64,000 nucleotides of DNA from Coturnix japonica (lineage: Eukaryota > Chordata > Aves > Galliformes > Phasianidae). The stretch is taken from contig NC_029527.1 in the NCBI RefSeq assembly GCF_001577835.2, forward strand, positions 16,839,293-16,903,292, given 5' to 3'. The translations under genes and the position numbers were made by a program. The notes under the pieces are model-generated. The model saw only the letters and a program-made list of their open reading frames with translations. It was not told the DNA's origin and ran no database searches. This document shows positions 56,401-64,000 of this stretch, piece after piece; position 1 is the first letter of the stretch, and each line of letters starts with the position of its first letter.

Positions 56401-59400
56401 ATAAAGCAACAGCCTCAGCTTATCTCCACACTCCCACAAGTGGGATCAGTTTAGATATCTTTCACTCTTCCTTTCATCTCACTACTGCAAAGACAGGAAA
56501 GCCAATGTGAATAACGGGAATATTCCCTGCCCCAGACAACAGCGAATCATCACAAGGCAGGAAAAAGTCTTGTATGTGTTTGAAGTCACACTGCTCCAGA
56601 AATACATCCAGCAAATCCTAATGCACAGCCAGAAGGTGCAGAGACCCAGCCGACACCTCACTGCAACTGGGCACAGCAGCAGGGAAAACTCCATAGCCCA
56701 CTTCCCACCATCCACATCCCACTGCACTGGCCCCAGTGTCACTGTGCTGCTCGGGGTGGAGGCATGGAGGAAATGGGGCGGGTGATCCCATCCACTGCAG
56801 GACTTCTGCCAGCAGCACGGCGGGCATAGGCACTGCATTAGGAAGTGCAGAGGGGTGCTACGACAGCAACCAAAGCCCCCGGATTCTGCTCTGCCCACTG
56901 GCATTGCGGCACGTTGTAATGTTCCTGCTTGCACTGAACTCAGTGCTCAAGGCAAGGTAAACCATGCTGCTCAATGGGAAGTGAATGCAGAGCTCACCTG
57001 ATAGGACGTCATCAGATAGAGGTAGGTGGGATCAGAGGGGTCAAACTGCATGATGGGGTGGACAGGCTCTCCGTAAGCCACTGAGATGGACCTCCGGCTA
57101 ACAACCCTCATGGCACTGTCCAGGTTAATCTGTAGTGAGAAAAAGCCACTCACTGAGACTATTTCTCAAACACTATGAAGAGAAGATTATTTTTCCTCAG
57201 TTATTAACAAGAATCAAGAATGTATCTAAAATCATTCCATATTTTCAAGTGCTGCAGACCTTCAACTGTTTTACAACTTGCAGACATAGAGCTTTATGGC
57301 AAAGCCAGCTCTGTGGCACAGGGATGCCACTCCACCAGGAGAAATGCCTCCTACTGAACACATCTCTGGCCTCCCAGTCCCTCTATCTGAAGCAACGGCC
57401 CACCTGGAATCCTTACAGCCTCAGGTCCTGATGCAGCACTGCCCACCTACACGGCCACAATGCCGTTCCCATCTCAGCACCACAACGGCACGTGTCAAGT
57501 GCTGCTCTCACTGCAACCCTGATGTAAATGGCTTTAGCCTTCAGCCCTCACTACATACATATGTGTGTTTTTTTTTACAAAGAACATTTCACTTCTAAGG
57601 CTTAATGAAAAACAGCAGCAATCGGCAATGCAGACATGTAACATGGCTTTCCTCCTCCCTGATTATCTGAAAATAAGTGTGTCACTCATGGCCTGAAGCT
57701 TTTATCCCTGCTGGCTCCCGGGGACCAAAGCAGCTGTAGCAGGAGAGCTGCACCCACCTTGCCTCACTAACCACCCATGAGCCACCAGCAGTCATGGAAA
57801 AGGCTGTACAGTGTCAGCCCGCTTTTCAGAACCCAGAATGTGTTGGCATTTGACTTGAGAGCTCAGCAAATTAAATGTGGCATTGCCGAGAAGAAATAAC
57901 AATGGGGCTACACAATTTCACATGACAGTCACTTTTCATCTTAAAACTGAAAGGGAGTGAGGAAAATTCCTACCTCCTTGCTAGGGAGGCAACAATTGTA
58001 GGGACCAAGCAAGCCTGCTCTCTCTAAAGTCTGAATTAATTAATTAACATAAGATTAATTAGTTCTTGCACTAGAGCTGCACTGACACATCCTGGTCAGA
58101 TAGCTAACGCAGGCTGAACACACAATGCTTCCCATGCAGGCAGCTATGGAGAAAGAAGGCAGCTATCATTGGCACTCTTAAAACTTGGCTATCCAGAGCC
58201 AAATAATTAGCCTGCAATCACCCACAGTGCACAGAAACCAAGCCCTGGTGCCCACCTCAGCTCTATGCTACTCTTTCCCTCCTTGCCAAGCTCTCCTCTG
58301 GTGTCCACTGCTCCCAGCTGCTGCCCCAGGTCCCTCCCTGTGAGCACAGTGAACCCACATTTGTTCTGCCTGGACCCTCCCCAGCACAACACGGAGGTGC
58401 TGCTCCTTTAATGACTTTGCTGGCAATAGCACAGAAAATGGCCCCATGAGATGCCCGCCTGCAGACTATCTGATTAATTCCCCACTCCCTGGCAGCCATA
58501 ATTGCTGCTGGCAGGAGCTGGCCGAGCACTACTTCTGCCCCTTTGCTGTCTTTTCTCAGGCAGCAAATCTAAGTGATAACTCACGCAAAGTATCTTGTAT
58601 CCCATGCCAAACAGCAAGGACCCCGAAGGTAAAAGGGCTTCTGGTTATGCAGCTGTGTTGCAGAATTAGATTAGAGCTATATGAGTAAATTATCCCAGCA
58701 AAGGGGAGCCAGGAGCCTCTCCCTAATGGAGGCTCGGTAGATAAGACTGCTTGCTCTGCAATGGCAGTGGAAGGAGAGCTGTCAGCGCTGCATGGACACA
58801 CTGTGCTGTGTGTGGCACGCACACCCCCAGCGCAGCACCTGAAGGTGTGCCTGCTCCAACTGCCCGCAGGCAGGAGTCAGAACAGCCACCATCACCCTCT
58901 GATCTCTCCCACACTTCTGCCAGAAGCAATGGAAACAAGGGAAGAGATGGGATCCGTTTTCTTCTTTGCAAGCATTCTGATCCTGTATTCCACATAAAGC
59001 ACTGCTCACTGCAGGCTGACACACAGCAGCTATCTGTCAGCCATGCTTCTCCTCCTGGTCTTCCCCCTCCTCCTCTATGGACTTTTGATGCTAAGAACAC
59101 ACTAAACTGTTGTGTATGGCTGGAATCAAAACTTCTCTTGGCAAACTTCAAGTCCTGAAGTTACCGAAACCCCAGCTCGCCTCTTGGCTCCAGGCACTGT
59201 GCTGCTCCGTGCTGCCTTTGGAACACAGCAGAAAATCAACAACTTGGCTCTGGATCCACATCTGTGCAGGACTCAGCAAGGTACTGCCTGGCATTCCCCT
59301 ACCCATATGGAGTCCTCCAAGGCCCTCAGCTCACAGGGAAAGTTTATTAGAAGAGCCGTTAATAATTAAATGCTGCACAATAACATTTTCAGCACAGGTC

Positions 59401-59807
59401 TCATCAAGTACATCCTGCTCGAGTGGCAGCCTTGAGCAGTAATTAACATCCACCAGTCACCAGGCAGTGCACGTCACTGCACAGAGCACAGCAGCATCCA
59501 ATTACCTCTTTATTGCCAAATGAAAGCAGGTGCTAAGACAAACCCATAACACATGCTTCCCATCATGGGCCCGCCACACTGACAGTGGCCACCCTGTACC
59601 CCCATTCCCTACCCCCACTCCCACACTTGCCTTCAGGAGTCCTCCGCTGGCAGTGCCCAGGAACACCACAGTGTAGTTGTTGACGCTGGCGACTGCCACA
59701 GCAGTGAGGCCGTTGTAGGTGAAGATGGGGGTGGCAGTGATGGGGTTCACGATGGCCAGCGGATGCTGCAGGTGCGCTGCTCCACAGTCCAGCTGCTCCG
59801 GCTGCAG
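11312..59807 (-). CDS. PLXND1: Plexin-D1, exons 36 to 2 (exon 1 outside window)
   Basis: Single-pass receptor for class 3 semaphorins (notably Sema3E) guiding blood vessels and axons. The 35 exons join without a phase break to 1,495 residues plus stop; human plexin-D1 has about 1,925, so roughly 430 N-terminal residues (signal peptide and most of the sema domain) are missing to the right. Order in visible residues: sema end 1-105; PSI1 about 110-160; IPT-like 165-270; PSI2 274-315; IPT-like 316-405; PSI3 408-455; IPT repeats 455-545, 545-640 and 635-770; membrane-proximal IPT-like 770-838; TM helix 840-862; coiled juxtamembrane 866-895; split RasGAP-like domain (first half about 930-1130, second about 1240-1450) around a Rho-GTPase-binding domain (about 1127-1235). 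The [11 protein letters not shown] motif in exon 25 and LPLRFW in exon 33 hold the arginines matching plexin GAP catalytic residues. The C-terminus ...ECCSEA resembles the GIPC-binding tail known for plexin-D1. All introns but one begin GT on the coding strand. Confidence 0.97.
12063..12137 (-). CDS. PLXND1: PLXND1 exon 35
   Basis: 75 bp, phase 0/0, [20 protein letters not shown] then RYRSQ: conserved helix of the second GAP half. Confidence 0.96.
12971..13111 (-). CDS. PLXND1: PLXND1 exon 34
   Basis: 141 bp, phase 0/0. [20 protein letters not shown] and [15 protein letters not shown] are near invariant in plexins; part of the second GAP segment. Donor CGG|GTGAGG. Confidence 0.97.
15148..15295 (-). 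CDS. PLXND1: PLXND1 exon 33
   Basis: 148 bp. [20 protein letters not shown] and the [16 protein letters not shown] helix. The Arg in LPLRFW corresponds to the GAP arginine of the second segment. Starts one base into the phase; donor AAG|GTATGG. Confidence 0.97.
16614..16777 (-). CDS. PLXND1: PLXND1 exon 32
   Basis: 164 bp. [15 protein letters not shown], then [17 protein letters not shown] and [11 protein letters not shown], second GAP segment. Donor AACAG|GTTTGG is weaker than its neighbours. Confidence 0.96.
17575..17679 (-). CDS. PLXND1: PLXND1 exon 31
   Basis: 105 bp, phase 0/0. [20 protein letters not shown] then [15 protein letters not shown]; a basic linker leading into the second GAP segment. 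Confidence 0.97.
18783..18798. repeat. Short (CA)n run, intron 30
   Basis: About seven CA units; an ordinary dinucleotide repeat. Confidence 0.7.
18969..19142 (-). mobile_element. CR1 LINE fragment (3' end), intron 30
   Basis: Begins with the reverse complement of the CR1 terminal motif (CATAGAATCAAAGAATGG) and continues with CCAGGGATGGTGCACCCACA and GACAGCCTGTGCCA, typical of the 3' part of chicken CR1. Diverged and truncated at its 5' end, as is usual for CR1. Confidence 0.8.
19338..19372 (-). CDS. PLXND1: PLXND1 exon 30 (35 bp)
   Basis: Very short exon reading [12 protein letters not shown] with its first base supplied by exon 29. CAG acceptor and TTG|GTGAGT donor are clear; the peptide is conserved in plexins. 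Confidence 0.95.
19616..19679 (-). CDS. PLXND1: PLXND1 exon 29
   Basis: 64 bp. [20 protein letters not shown] plus R, end of the Rho-GTPase-binding domain. Donor AGAG|GTAAGG. Confidence 0.95.
20643..20746 (-). CDS. PLXND1: PLXND1 exon 28
   Basis: 104 bp. [20 protein letters not shown] then [15 protein letters not shown], a core of the Rho-GTPase-binding domain. Confidence 0.97.
21473..21629 (-). CDS. PLXND1: PLXND1 exon 27
   Basis: 157 bp. [20 protein letters not shown], then [20 protein letters not shown] and [10 protein letters not shown], the start of the Rho-GTPase-binding domain. Confidence 0.97.
23048..23194 (-). CDS. PLXND1: PLXND1 exon 26
   Basis: 147 bp, phase 0/0. [40 protein letters not shown] and RENIEAKPR: end of the first GAP segment, strongly conserved. 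Confidence 0.97.
23195..28062 (-). other. PLXND1: PLXND1 intron 25 (4,868 bp)
   Basis: Longest complete intron in the window. It contains a CR1 3' end at about 26423-26606; otherwise no exon, RNA gene or repeat family was recognised. Confidence 0.7.
26423..26606 (+). mobile_element. CR1 LINE 3' end, intron 25
   Basis: Reads TGTGTGGAGGCAGGAGCTGG, ACTTGATCCCTGCAGG, CTCCTTCTAACTCAGGA and the terminal TTCTGTGATTCTAG, matching the CR1 3' end. The preceding GGAGTATTTGGACACTGCTC also fits. Inserted in sense opposite to PLXND1. Confidence 0.8.
28063..28261 (-). CDS. PLXND1: PLXND1 exon 25 (GAP arginine motif)
   Basis: 199 bp. [20 protein letters not shown], then [20 protein letters not shown] and [20 protein letters not shown]. 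The LRRTE arginines correspond to the catalytic arginine pair of plexin GAP domains. Separated from exon 26 by the longest internal intron (4,868 bp). Confidence 0.97.
28892..29022 (-). CDS. PLXND1: PLXND1 exon 24
   Basis: 131 bp. [20 protein letters not shown] then [20 protein letters not shown], first GAP segment. Acceptor TCTAG; donor ACAG|GTATGA. Confidence 0.97.
29190..29700 (+). mobile_element. Old CR1 LINE fragment, intron 23
   Basis: CR1-like order: GGGCTGCATCAGAAGCAGCA, CTTGTGAGACCAACTGGAGT, CCAGTTCTGGGCTCCCCACT, then a degraded middle and GTTCAGCAACCTGATCTAGT near the end. About 0.5 kb, heavily diverged, so an old insertion. It starts about 170 bp from exon 24. Confidence 0.7.
30087..30194 (-). 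CDS. PLXND1: PLXND1 exon 23
   Basis: 108 bp, phase 0/0. [20 protein letters not shown], then a Gln-rich link and [11 protein letters not shown]. Matches the CSSLYEERYVLPSQ region I recall in mammals, with one more residue near the end. Confidence 0.94.
31414..31526 (-). CDS. PLXND1: PLXND1 exon 22
   Basis: 113 bp. [20 protein letters not shown] then [18 protein letters not shown]; juxtamembrane coil into the first GAP segment. Donor AAA|GTAAGG. Confidence 0.97.
32185..32292 (-). CDS. PLXND1: PLXND1 exon 21
   Basis: 108 bp. Finishes the membrane helix (ALFVFCTK) and encodes the juxtamembrane coil [20 protein letters not shown] and QIREEIRK. Confidence 0.97.
33218..33332 (-). CDS. PLXND1: PLXND1 exon 20 (transmembrane)
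   Basis: 115 bp. Last extracellular strand ([20 protein letters not shown]) followed by most of the hydrophobic membrane helix ([18 protein letters not shown]). Ends one base into an Ala codon completed by exon 21. Confidence 0.97.
35179..35328 (-). CDS. PLXND1: PLXND1 exon 19
   Basis: 150 bp, phase 0/0. [40 protein letters not shown] and [10 protein letters not shown]; membrane-proximal IPT-like domain with paired Cys and an N-glycosylation site (NES). Confidence 0.96.
36240..36515 (-). CDS. PLXND1: PLXND1 exon 18
   Basis: 276 bp, the longest internal exon in the window, phase 0/0. Starts [15 protein letters not shown] (IPT cysteine pair) and ends [18 protein letters not shown], which is highly conserved. 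Confidence 0.97.
36613..36703 (-). CDS. PLXND1: PLXND1 exon 17
   Basis: 91 bp. [20 protein letters not shown] then [11 protein letters not shown], typical IPT start with a GG turn. The intron to exon 18 is only 97 bp. Confidence 0.96.
38907..39074 (-). CDS. PLXND1: PLXND1 exon 16
   Basis: 168 bp. [40 protein letters not shown] and [15 protein letters not shown]; end of one IPT repeat and start of the next. Confidence 0.95.
39480..39619 (-). CDS. PLXND1: PLXND1 exon 15
   Basis: 140 bp. [20 protein letters not shown] then [20 protein letters not shown] and KQCTDL; IPT repeat with the GPKAGGT turn. Preceded by a 3,063-bp intron holding the exon-like island at 40467-40550. Confidence 0.96.
40467..40550 (-). 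other. Exon-like island in PLXND1 intron 14 (unrecognised)
   Basis: On the minus strand 84 bp lie between TTTGTGCAG and GAG|GTGAGG and read 28 codons with no stop: [20 protein letters not shown] then CDRLRVGE. Both flanking exons meet here in phase 0, so inclusion would keep the plexin frame. CpG density (about 11 in 90 bp) is far above the surrounding intron, and a CACGTG E-box sits at 40494-40499. The upstream pyrimidine tract is poor. I do not recognise the peptide and it is absent from the human plexin-D1 sequence I recall. It may be a cassette exon, the first exon of a transcript from an internal CpG promoter (ATG codons at M4 and M8), or chance. Confidence 0.35.
42683..42782 (-). CDS. 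PLXND1: PLXND1 exon 14
   Basis: 100 bp. [20 protein letters not shown] then [13 protein letters not shown]; last strands of an IPT repeat. Donor GTG|GTAAGT, phase 0. Confidence 0.96.
42948..43099 (-). CDS. PLXND1: PLXND1 exon 13
   Basis: 152 bp. [40 protein letters not shown] and [13 protein letters not shown] repeat with the GPLEGGT turn. Only 165 bp from exon 14. Confidence 0.97.
44357..44520 (-). CDS. PLXND1: PLXND1 exon 12 (PSI3)
   Basis: 164 bp. Cys-rich [37 protein letters not shown] and VCPAPEIKK: third PSI domain with CSQC and C-x-W cores. Confidence 0.96.
45837..45858. repeat. (AAAAT)n-like microsatellite, intron 11
   Basis: Four A-runs separated by single T bases. Simple repeat with no further feature. 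Confidence 0.8.
46836..46929 (-). CDS. PLXND1: PLXND1 exon 11
   Basis: 94 bp. [20 protein letters not shown] then [11 protein letters not shown]; ends the IPT-like region before PSI3. Identified by phase and by fit to the LHTTRKSQVFPLSLQLKGRP region I recall for human. Confidence 0.92.
47716..47805 (-). CDS. PLXND1: PLXND1 exon 10
   Basis: 90 bp, phase 0/0. [20 protein letters not shown] then [10 protein letters not shown]. The reading frame stays open about 100 codons into intron 9 upstream, which is noted separately. Confidence 0.94.
49276..49380 (-). CDS. PLXND1: PLXND1 exon 9
   Basis: 105 bp, phase 0/0. [20 protein letters not shown] then [15 protein letters not shown]; follows PSI2. 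Its acceptor is preceded by a long pyrimidine tract on the coding strand (plus-strand A/G run at 49396-49425). Confidence 0.92.
49396..49425. repeat. Purine tract (GA/A-rich), intron 8
   Basis: GGAAGGGA-A14-(GA)n on the plus strand; on the coding strand it is the pyrimidine tract just upstream of PLXND1 exon 9, so length variation may affect that splice site. Confidence 0.7.
51440..51542 (-). CDS. PLXND1: PLXND1 exon 8 (PSI2)
   Basis: 103 bp. [20 protein letters not shown] then [14 protein letters not shown]: second PSI domain with the C-x2-C, W-x-C pattern. Confidence 0.96.
52135..52243 (-). CDS. PLXND1: PLXND1 exon 7
   Basis: 109 bp. [20 protein letters not shown] then [16 protein letters not shown]; end of the first IPT-like domain entering PSI2. 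Donor AGAGC|GTGAGT. Confidence 0.95.
53703..53877 (-). CDS. PLXND1: PLXND1 exon 6
   Basis: 175 bp. [40 protein letters not shown] and [18 protein letters not shown]; first IPT-like domain, AT-richer than other exons but intact. Confidence 0.95.
54141..54355 (-). mobile_element. CR1 LINE 3' fragment beside PLXND1 exon 5
   Basis: Begins TATAGAATCATAG and continues TAGAATGGCCTGGGTTGAAA, CATCCAGCCTGGCCTTGAAT, GGGATGGAGCATCCACAACC and TGGGCAACATGTTCCAGTGT, an easily recognised CR1 in the same orientation as PLXND1. The recognisable part stops about 10 bases from the exon 5 donor. Confidence 0.88.
54366..54495 (-). CDS. PLXND1: PLXND1 exon 5
   Basis: 130 bp. [20 protein letters not shown] then [20 protein letters not shown] and ENP; second half of PSI1. 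The donor CCG|GTAGGA lies about 10 bases from the end of a CR1 copy. Confidence 0.96.
55194..55294 (-). CDS. PLXND1: PLXND1 exon 4 (PSI1)
   Basis: 101 bp. [20 protein letters not shown] then [13 protein letters not shown]: end of the sema domain and the PSI1 core CxxCxxxxDAYCGWC. Confidence 0.97.
56998..57129 (-). CDS. PLXND1: PLXND1 exon 3
   Basis: 132 bp, phase 0/0. [20 protein letters not shown] then [20 protein letters not shown] and TSYQ; last blade of the sema propeller. Confidence 0.97.
59631..59807 (-). CDS. PLXND1: PLXND1 exon 2
   Basis: 177 bp, phase 0/0. [20 protein letters not shown], then [20 protein letters not shown] and [19 protein letters not shown], sema propeller. Two features are unusual: the 5' splice site is AAG|GCAAGT (a GC donor), and the acceptor is tandem, CTGCAGCTGCAG, so the start may instead be at 59801 with loss of the first two residues (LQ). 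Confidence 0.93.
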
Positions 59808-62800
59808 CTGCAGGGATATGCACACGTCAGTGGTTCAGCACAGCAGTTCCTGCTCACTAGGGATGAATCTCCAGGCCCACAGAAAACACCTTGCCACCAA
59901 GCAGGGAAACGCAGGGCTGCAGCCATTCACAAGATGTTCATTATCTGCATCTAGCTTCTTTTGTCAGCTGGTTGCATTACCCTGGCTGAACTGAAGGTAT
60001 TTTGGGGCCAGGAGCTGCAATCCTGGCAGAAAGCCCTCCCATGGCGCTGAGTGCCTGGCTCTGCCAGGGGGAGACACTAGGTAGGTATGGCAGCTCTGCA
60101 ACCACATCAGGTGTGAAAGAGCAACAGCAGAGGAGAAATTATAAGGAGTCCTTATCTATGAATGCAGTCTGTGAGTGAACATTAGGTGTCCATAGTCCAC
60201 AGCATACAGCTGACCTGACCACCCTGCACTAATTAATTAGTGCCACTATTGCATGACAGCAGCATTTAGACTGACCAACCAACCAGACTGACGCTTCATA
60301 TTTCTCCTTCCCCTTCAAGATGTACCCAGGATTTATGACTGCTCTCACCCTGAGTCCTCTGAGGTTCTCCTTATGATTTCTACTCAGATGACATGAATGA
60401 ATTCAGCAGTGCCTGAATACCACAGCAGTCTGGCTGCCGACCATCTACCTGCTGTCACTCCCACAGCAGCTGCGGGGACAGCCAGCACTGCTCAGTGATG
60501 GGCATGGAGAGGACCATTACCACATCAGCTGCAGCAGTCGCATCTCGAAAGCTGCAATCGAGCTGTCACTCTTGCAGGCACTGGCACACAGCTACAGGCC
60601 AACAAGGGTGGGAATGTGCAGGCTGGTGCTAGCTGAGGAGCAGCAGCAACCACAACCCTGTCTGAGAGAGGCACACACACCACACCAGGCAGCGCTGATG
60701 GAGCTCAGCCTGCAGCCCAGCGCCAATCACATTTTATGCCCTGCTGAAATCAGCCACACTGTGGATATCCCACCCAGAGCAGTAACCAGGAGCATCACTG
60801 AGGCAGAACAAATGCAGGGATACTGGACTGCATGCTTCTATCAGGCAGAAGCTGATGAGTGCCCTGTTCACCACATCCCTTCCTGGGCTGAGCTCACCAG
60901 TCCTGTACCTGAATTCCTGATCAAATCACACTGCCTGCAGCTCTCCCCTCAGAGCCCCCAGCCCGGATCAGCTCACAGCCGCAGGTCTGGGGGGCACAGC
61001 AAGCACAGCCCTGCTCAGCCCCACAGGGATGGATGGGCCCAAAGCTGCTGCCTGGCACAAATGGGAGCAAGACGGAAGGCCCAAGTGGCAGACACAAGCA
61101 ACTGCTAAATGTGTTTTGTAGCTTTATGGCACTTCATTCCATTAAAAAATAAAACTGCAGCCCAAATTCTCAAGTGTATATGTTTCCCTCTGTAACTGGG
61201 CAACACAATCTCTTCCTGCTCTGCGCAGAGTATGGCAAGCCATTCATTTTTCTGATTTAATGGTCTCTTTCACTCACAGCCAAACCTTTAGAAAGGCACT
61301 TGGTTTTACTAATTTATCCTGGGGACACATTCCCAGCTTCTCTTCACTACTCATTACCAACACCTGTGAACCAAAGACCTGTGGGCTCCTTCTGCTGGGT
61401 CATGCCACCACAGCAGCTTCGTGGGGCACAATGGAACTGCTCTGCATGCAGATGGCTGAAGCCAATGGAAGTTCCTTATCTGTCATCTCCACCTGTTTAT
61501 AAATCATGTTTACAGACCCAATATAAACGCAAAGTGTTTTTTGTGGTAAACAGGATGTAACTATTGTAAAGCAGGCCAAGCATTATTTTGGTCACAGACA
61601 TCCTTCCTCTAAAACACCTTTCTGTTGATGACATCAGCTCTTCTGAAGGACAGGAGGAGACAGATGGTGTTTCCCTCACTTGGGATCCCGGGTGGGGTGA
61701 CACAATATGCCACTTCTATCTGTAAACTGCAGCACCAAGGAGATATTTTAGCTCTGTCATTTTAGAGTAAACAGGATATGACCAAGTCACATCCTCACAC
61801 AGGCACCAGATGATCACACTGCAGCTTGGGAAATTTCACTTAAAAGTTGTGCTGGAAAGGATTCTTGATACAGAATGAGTACAATTTTGCTCCATCTTAA
61901 ACCAACCTGACCTACCCTGCAGCAAGGAAAGGAGGAACAGAAGTTTTCTCCCCAAGCCAGTACCTTTCTGTCATCTGCATCTCCAAATTACTCCATGAGT
62001 ATTTACTGCATTTCCACTACAATCTACAGATATCCTCAGCAACCAACAGAAGTACTTGGGGGAGGTAAGACTCAGCTCCCTCTGCACTCCAGCCATTGGC
62101 CATGCCATTCTTGTGCCCTGCAGGATCCATATGGGTGTGAGCTACTGCCAGCCCTCAGCCAGCCCAGGCTGAGCCATGCCAAGCAGGGCACGTGTGTAAT
62201 TCCTATAACACTGCAAATCTGCTGCAAATTAATGTAATCCAAGGAGCATCAACTAGGACGACAGTTGCTGGATTAACCCAAGTGTGACCAGAAAGTCAAA
62301 GCAGGGCAGAGATGAAAGCTCTTCAATCACATCAGAGCTCAGGCACTAAACTGTGTTCATGGTGCAAGTTCAGCCCTTTTATCCCAGGCCTAAACCAGCA
62401 CCAACCAAAGCAGCGATGTGCCAGGCTATTCCATCAGCAGGCCCCAGCCCTGTGCTGCACCCCAGAGGCAGGCTCAAAGGATGTCAGTTTCGGAAGGAAG
62501 TCTGCTGGAAACAGAAGGAGGAAGAGGAGTGGTGAGGCAGCGCTCAGGAAATCTATGGAACTTACTGATTTCTGCATCCTGTCTTTGTGACCTTAAAAAT
62601 AGTTCTTAAGCAAAGATGGAGTTTATTTCTTAACCAAAACCAGAAAAAAAGCCCTGCAGCTTCTGCTTTCAGCAGAAAACCCTTCCTTGCCACACCTCAG
62701 AGCCACAAAACTGTTTCCAGTGAAGCAGCAGTAGCATGCCCACCCCTCCAAGCATCAGAGTGGATTAAAGCATTGGCTCCCAACATGCCAAGAGTCCTGG

Positions 62801-64000
62801 GAAAATGACACAGCCAGCATTGGATAATCCGCTCCAAACTTGTTGATTTGTGGGACTTAGAACCGTCTTTATAGGCTCAAAATTTGGCAGCTGCTTCCAC
62901 ACAACTGACATTTTCAGGCCATTACATTCTGTGATAAAAGGGCTCAAGCCTTATCTCCTGTATTCCTCAACATAAACCACTGGACTCTTATGAACATGTA
63001 GATACGAGTCAGGGAAATCTCTCATTGCAGACAGAACACCAAAAATAATTCAGATATGTCCGGAGAAAATAGCATAGAAGGGCATGGATTCAGAGTTGAA
63101 CAGGGAGAGAAATGTGGAGATACTGCATGGACACGACCATAGAACAGGCGGTGTCAGAAGCAGTGCAGCTCTCAGTTGCATTGCAAGGACAGAAAGCTCA
63201 AATGCTGCTCTGTGTCCAGCAGCACTGGGCTTAGCCAGAGCCCCTCCCCAGGCACAGCTATTCACTGCAGAGCCCTCTCAGCTCTGACAGCAGTTTGTAC
63301 ACACAATCACGCATTTATCTGTCTGAGTGTTGCAACCAGAGCTGTCAAATACAGGCTTGCAGGATGCCTGGAGGAAAATGTCATCCTCCAAAGAGGACTC
63401 CGCTGTTCAGGCACTTGAAATGTAAGCAGTCTCTAATTGTAGTGCTGCTGCAAAGGTGACCATTATCAGCTCCTGTGACCACCCTGGTTTTAAGGCAATA
63501 AGGCAAACCTGTGCACTTTTGACCAGTGGAGGCTCTTAGGCTGAGCTCCCCCCATAAAATTAATCACACACACCATGCAATCAGCATCCCCACAGCACCA
63601 CAGATGTCCTTAAAGAAGGCTTAAGATGATATTTGCACCTGGTTTTGTTGTTCACACAGGCTGCAAGTCTTGTGAGCAAGGAAGCATCAATGCTGCACTC
63701 TGCACGATGCCACCCACCCCACAGTGCCATACCTGGCACAGCACCACTGCCAGCAGGTAACGTCTGCCCAGCTGTTATCCCCAAGGGTCTGAAGCGTGCA
63801 AGAGATCACATGCAGCTCTTGGAACACCTCTGCCTGTTTGTGCCCTGGCACAGGGCTGACAGCCCTCAAAGCACTGCTGTGGGTCCACAGCCCCCAGCAC
63901 CAGCCATGCTTGGTGATGACTTTGCCCATGTTTTGTGGGGAACATCCCTCACGCTGCTGCATCTGTGCAGTGTGTAACACTCACACCACCAGCTCTGCTC
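59808..64000 (-). other. PLXND1: PLXND1 intron 1 (partial)
   Basis: Exon 1, which should encode a signal peptide and about 400 sema residues, is not found here on the minus strand. The longest plus-strand frame (60572-61108) has no domain. Nothing else was recognised. Confidence 0.75.

Larger units (their letters stand above)
11429..59630 (-). other. PLXND1: Remaining PLXND1 introns
   Basis: Complete introns range from 97 bp (17) to 4,868 bp (25). Those above 1.4 kb are 2 (2,501), 3 (1,703), 6 (1,459), 8 (2,059), 9 (1,470), 11 (2,315), 14 (3,063), 16 (2,203), 19 (1,846), 26 (1,418), 30 (1,658) and 33 (2,036). Apart from the CR1 copies, simple repeats and the intron 14 island listed separately, I see nothing specific in them. 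Confidence 0.6.

Noticed and set aside
60572-61108. 178-codon plus-strand frame in PLXND1 intron 1
   Set aside because: Composition of ordinary intron, no domain, no promoter or polyadenylation signal tied to it.

Overview
The window is vertebrate nuclear DNA, almost certainly from a bird and most likely chicken or a close galliform. Genes are split by GT-AG introns, several copies of the avian LINE CR1 are present, and the gene order RHO - H1-8 - PLXND1 is the one known from tetrapods (human 3q22, with IFT122 beyond RHO). No bacterial, viral or CRISPR features were seen.

Layout. 1-1190 is intergenic. 1197-4101 holds RHO (rod rhodopsin, + strand): a proximal promoter with NRL/CRX-type sites and a TATA box, then five coding exons of 361, 169, 166, 240 and 120 bp giving a 351-residue protein. 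A proximal ATTAAA and a distal AATAAA polyadenylation signal follow. About 5.2-6.2 kb is a CpG-rich block from which H1-8 (H1FOO, oocyte linker histone, + strand) starts; its five exons at 5727-6941 give 270 residues. 7.05-8.8 kb is a tail-to-tail spacer. The rest of the window, from 8.8 kb to the right edge, is PLXND1 on the minus strand: a 2.5 kb 3'UTR, then 35 coding exons (exon 36 at 11312 up to exon 2 at 59807). These join in phase to 1,495 codons covering the last part of the sema domain, PSI and IPT repeats, the membrane helix, and the whole split GAP and Rho-binding cytoplasmic region. Exon 1 (signal peptide and most of the sema domain) lies beyond the right edge; 59808-64000 is intron 1.

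The three genes do not form a pathway: a photoreceptor GPCR, a germline chromatin protein and a semaphorin receptor share a conserved neighbourhood. Each has its own signals: RHO a photoreceptor TATA promoter, H1-8 a CpG-rich start, PLXND1 a promoter outside the window.

Most interesting points: an 84-bp, phase 0/0, CpG-rich exon-like island inside PLXND1 intron 14 (40467-40550) that could be an undescribed cassette exon or an intronic promoter/first exon; a GC-AG intron after PLXND1 exon 2; a CR1 copy ending about 10 bases from the exon 5 splice donor; and tandem acceptors at exon 2. Exon boundaries were read by eye from splice consensus and checked by phase and codon count. Homology statements rest on remembered family sequences, not on a search.
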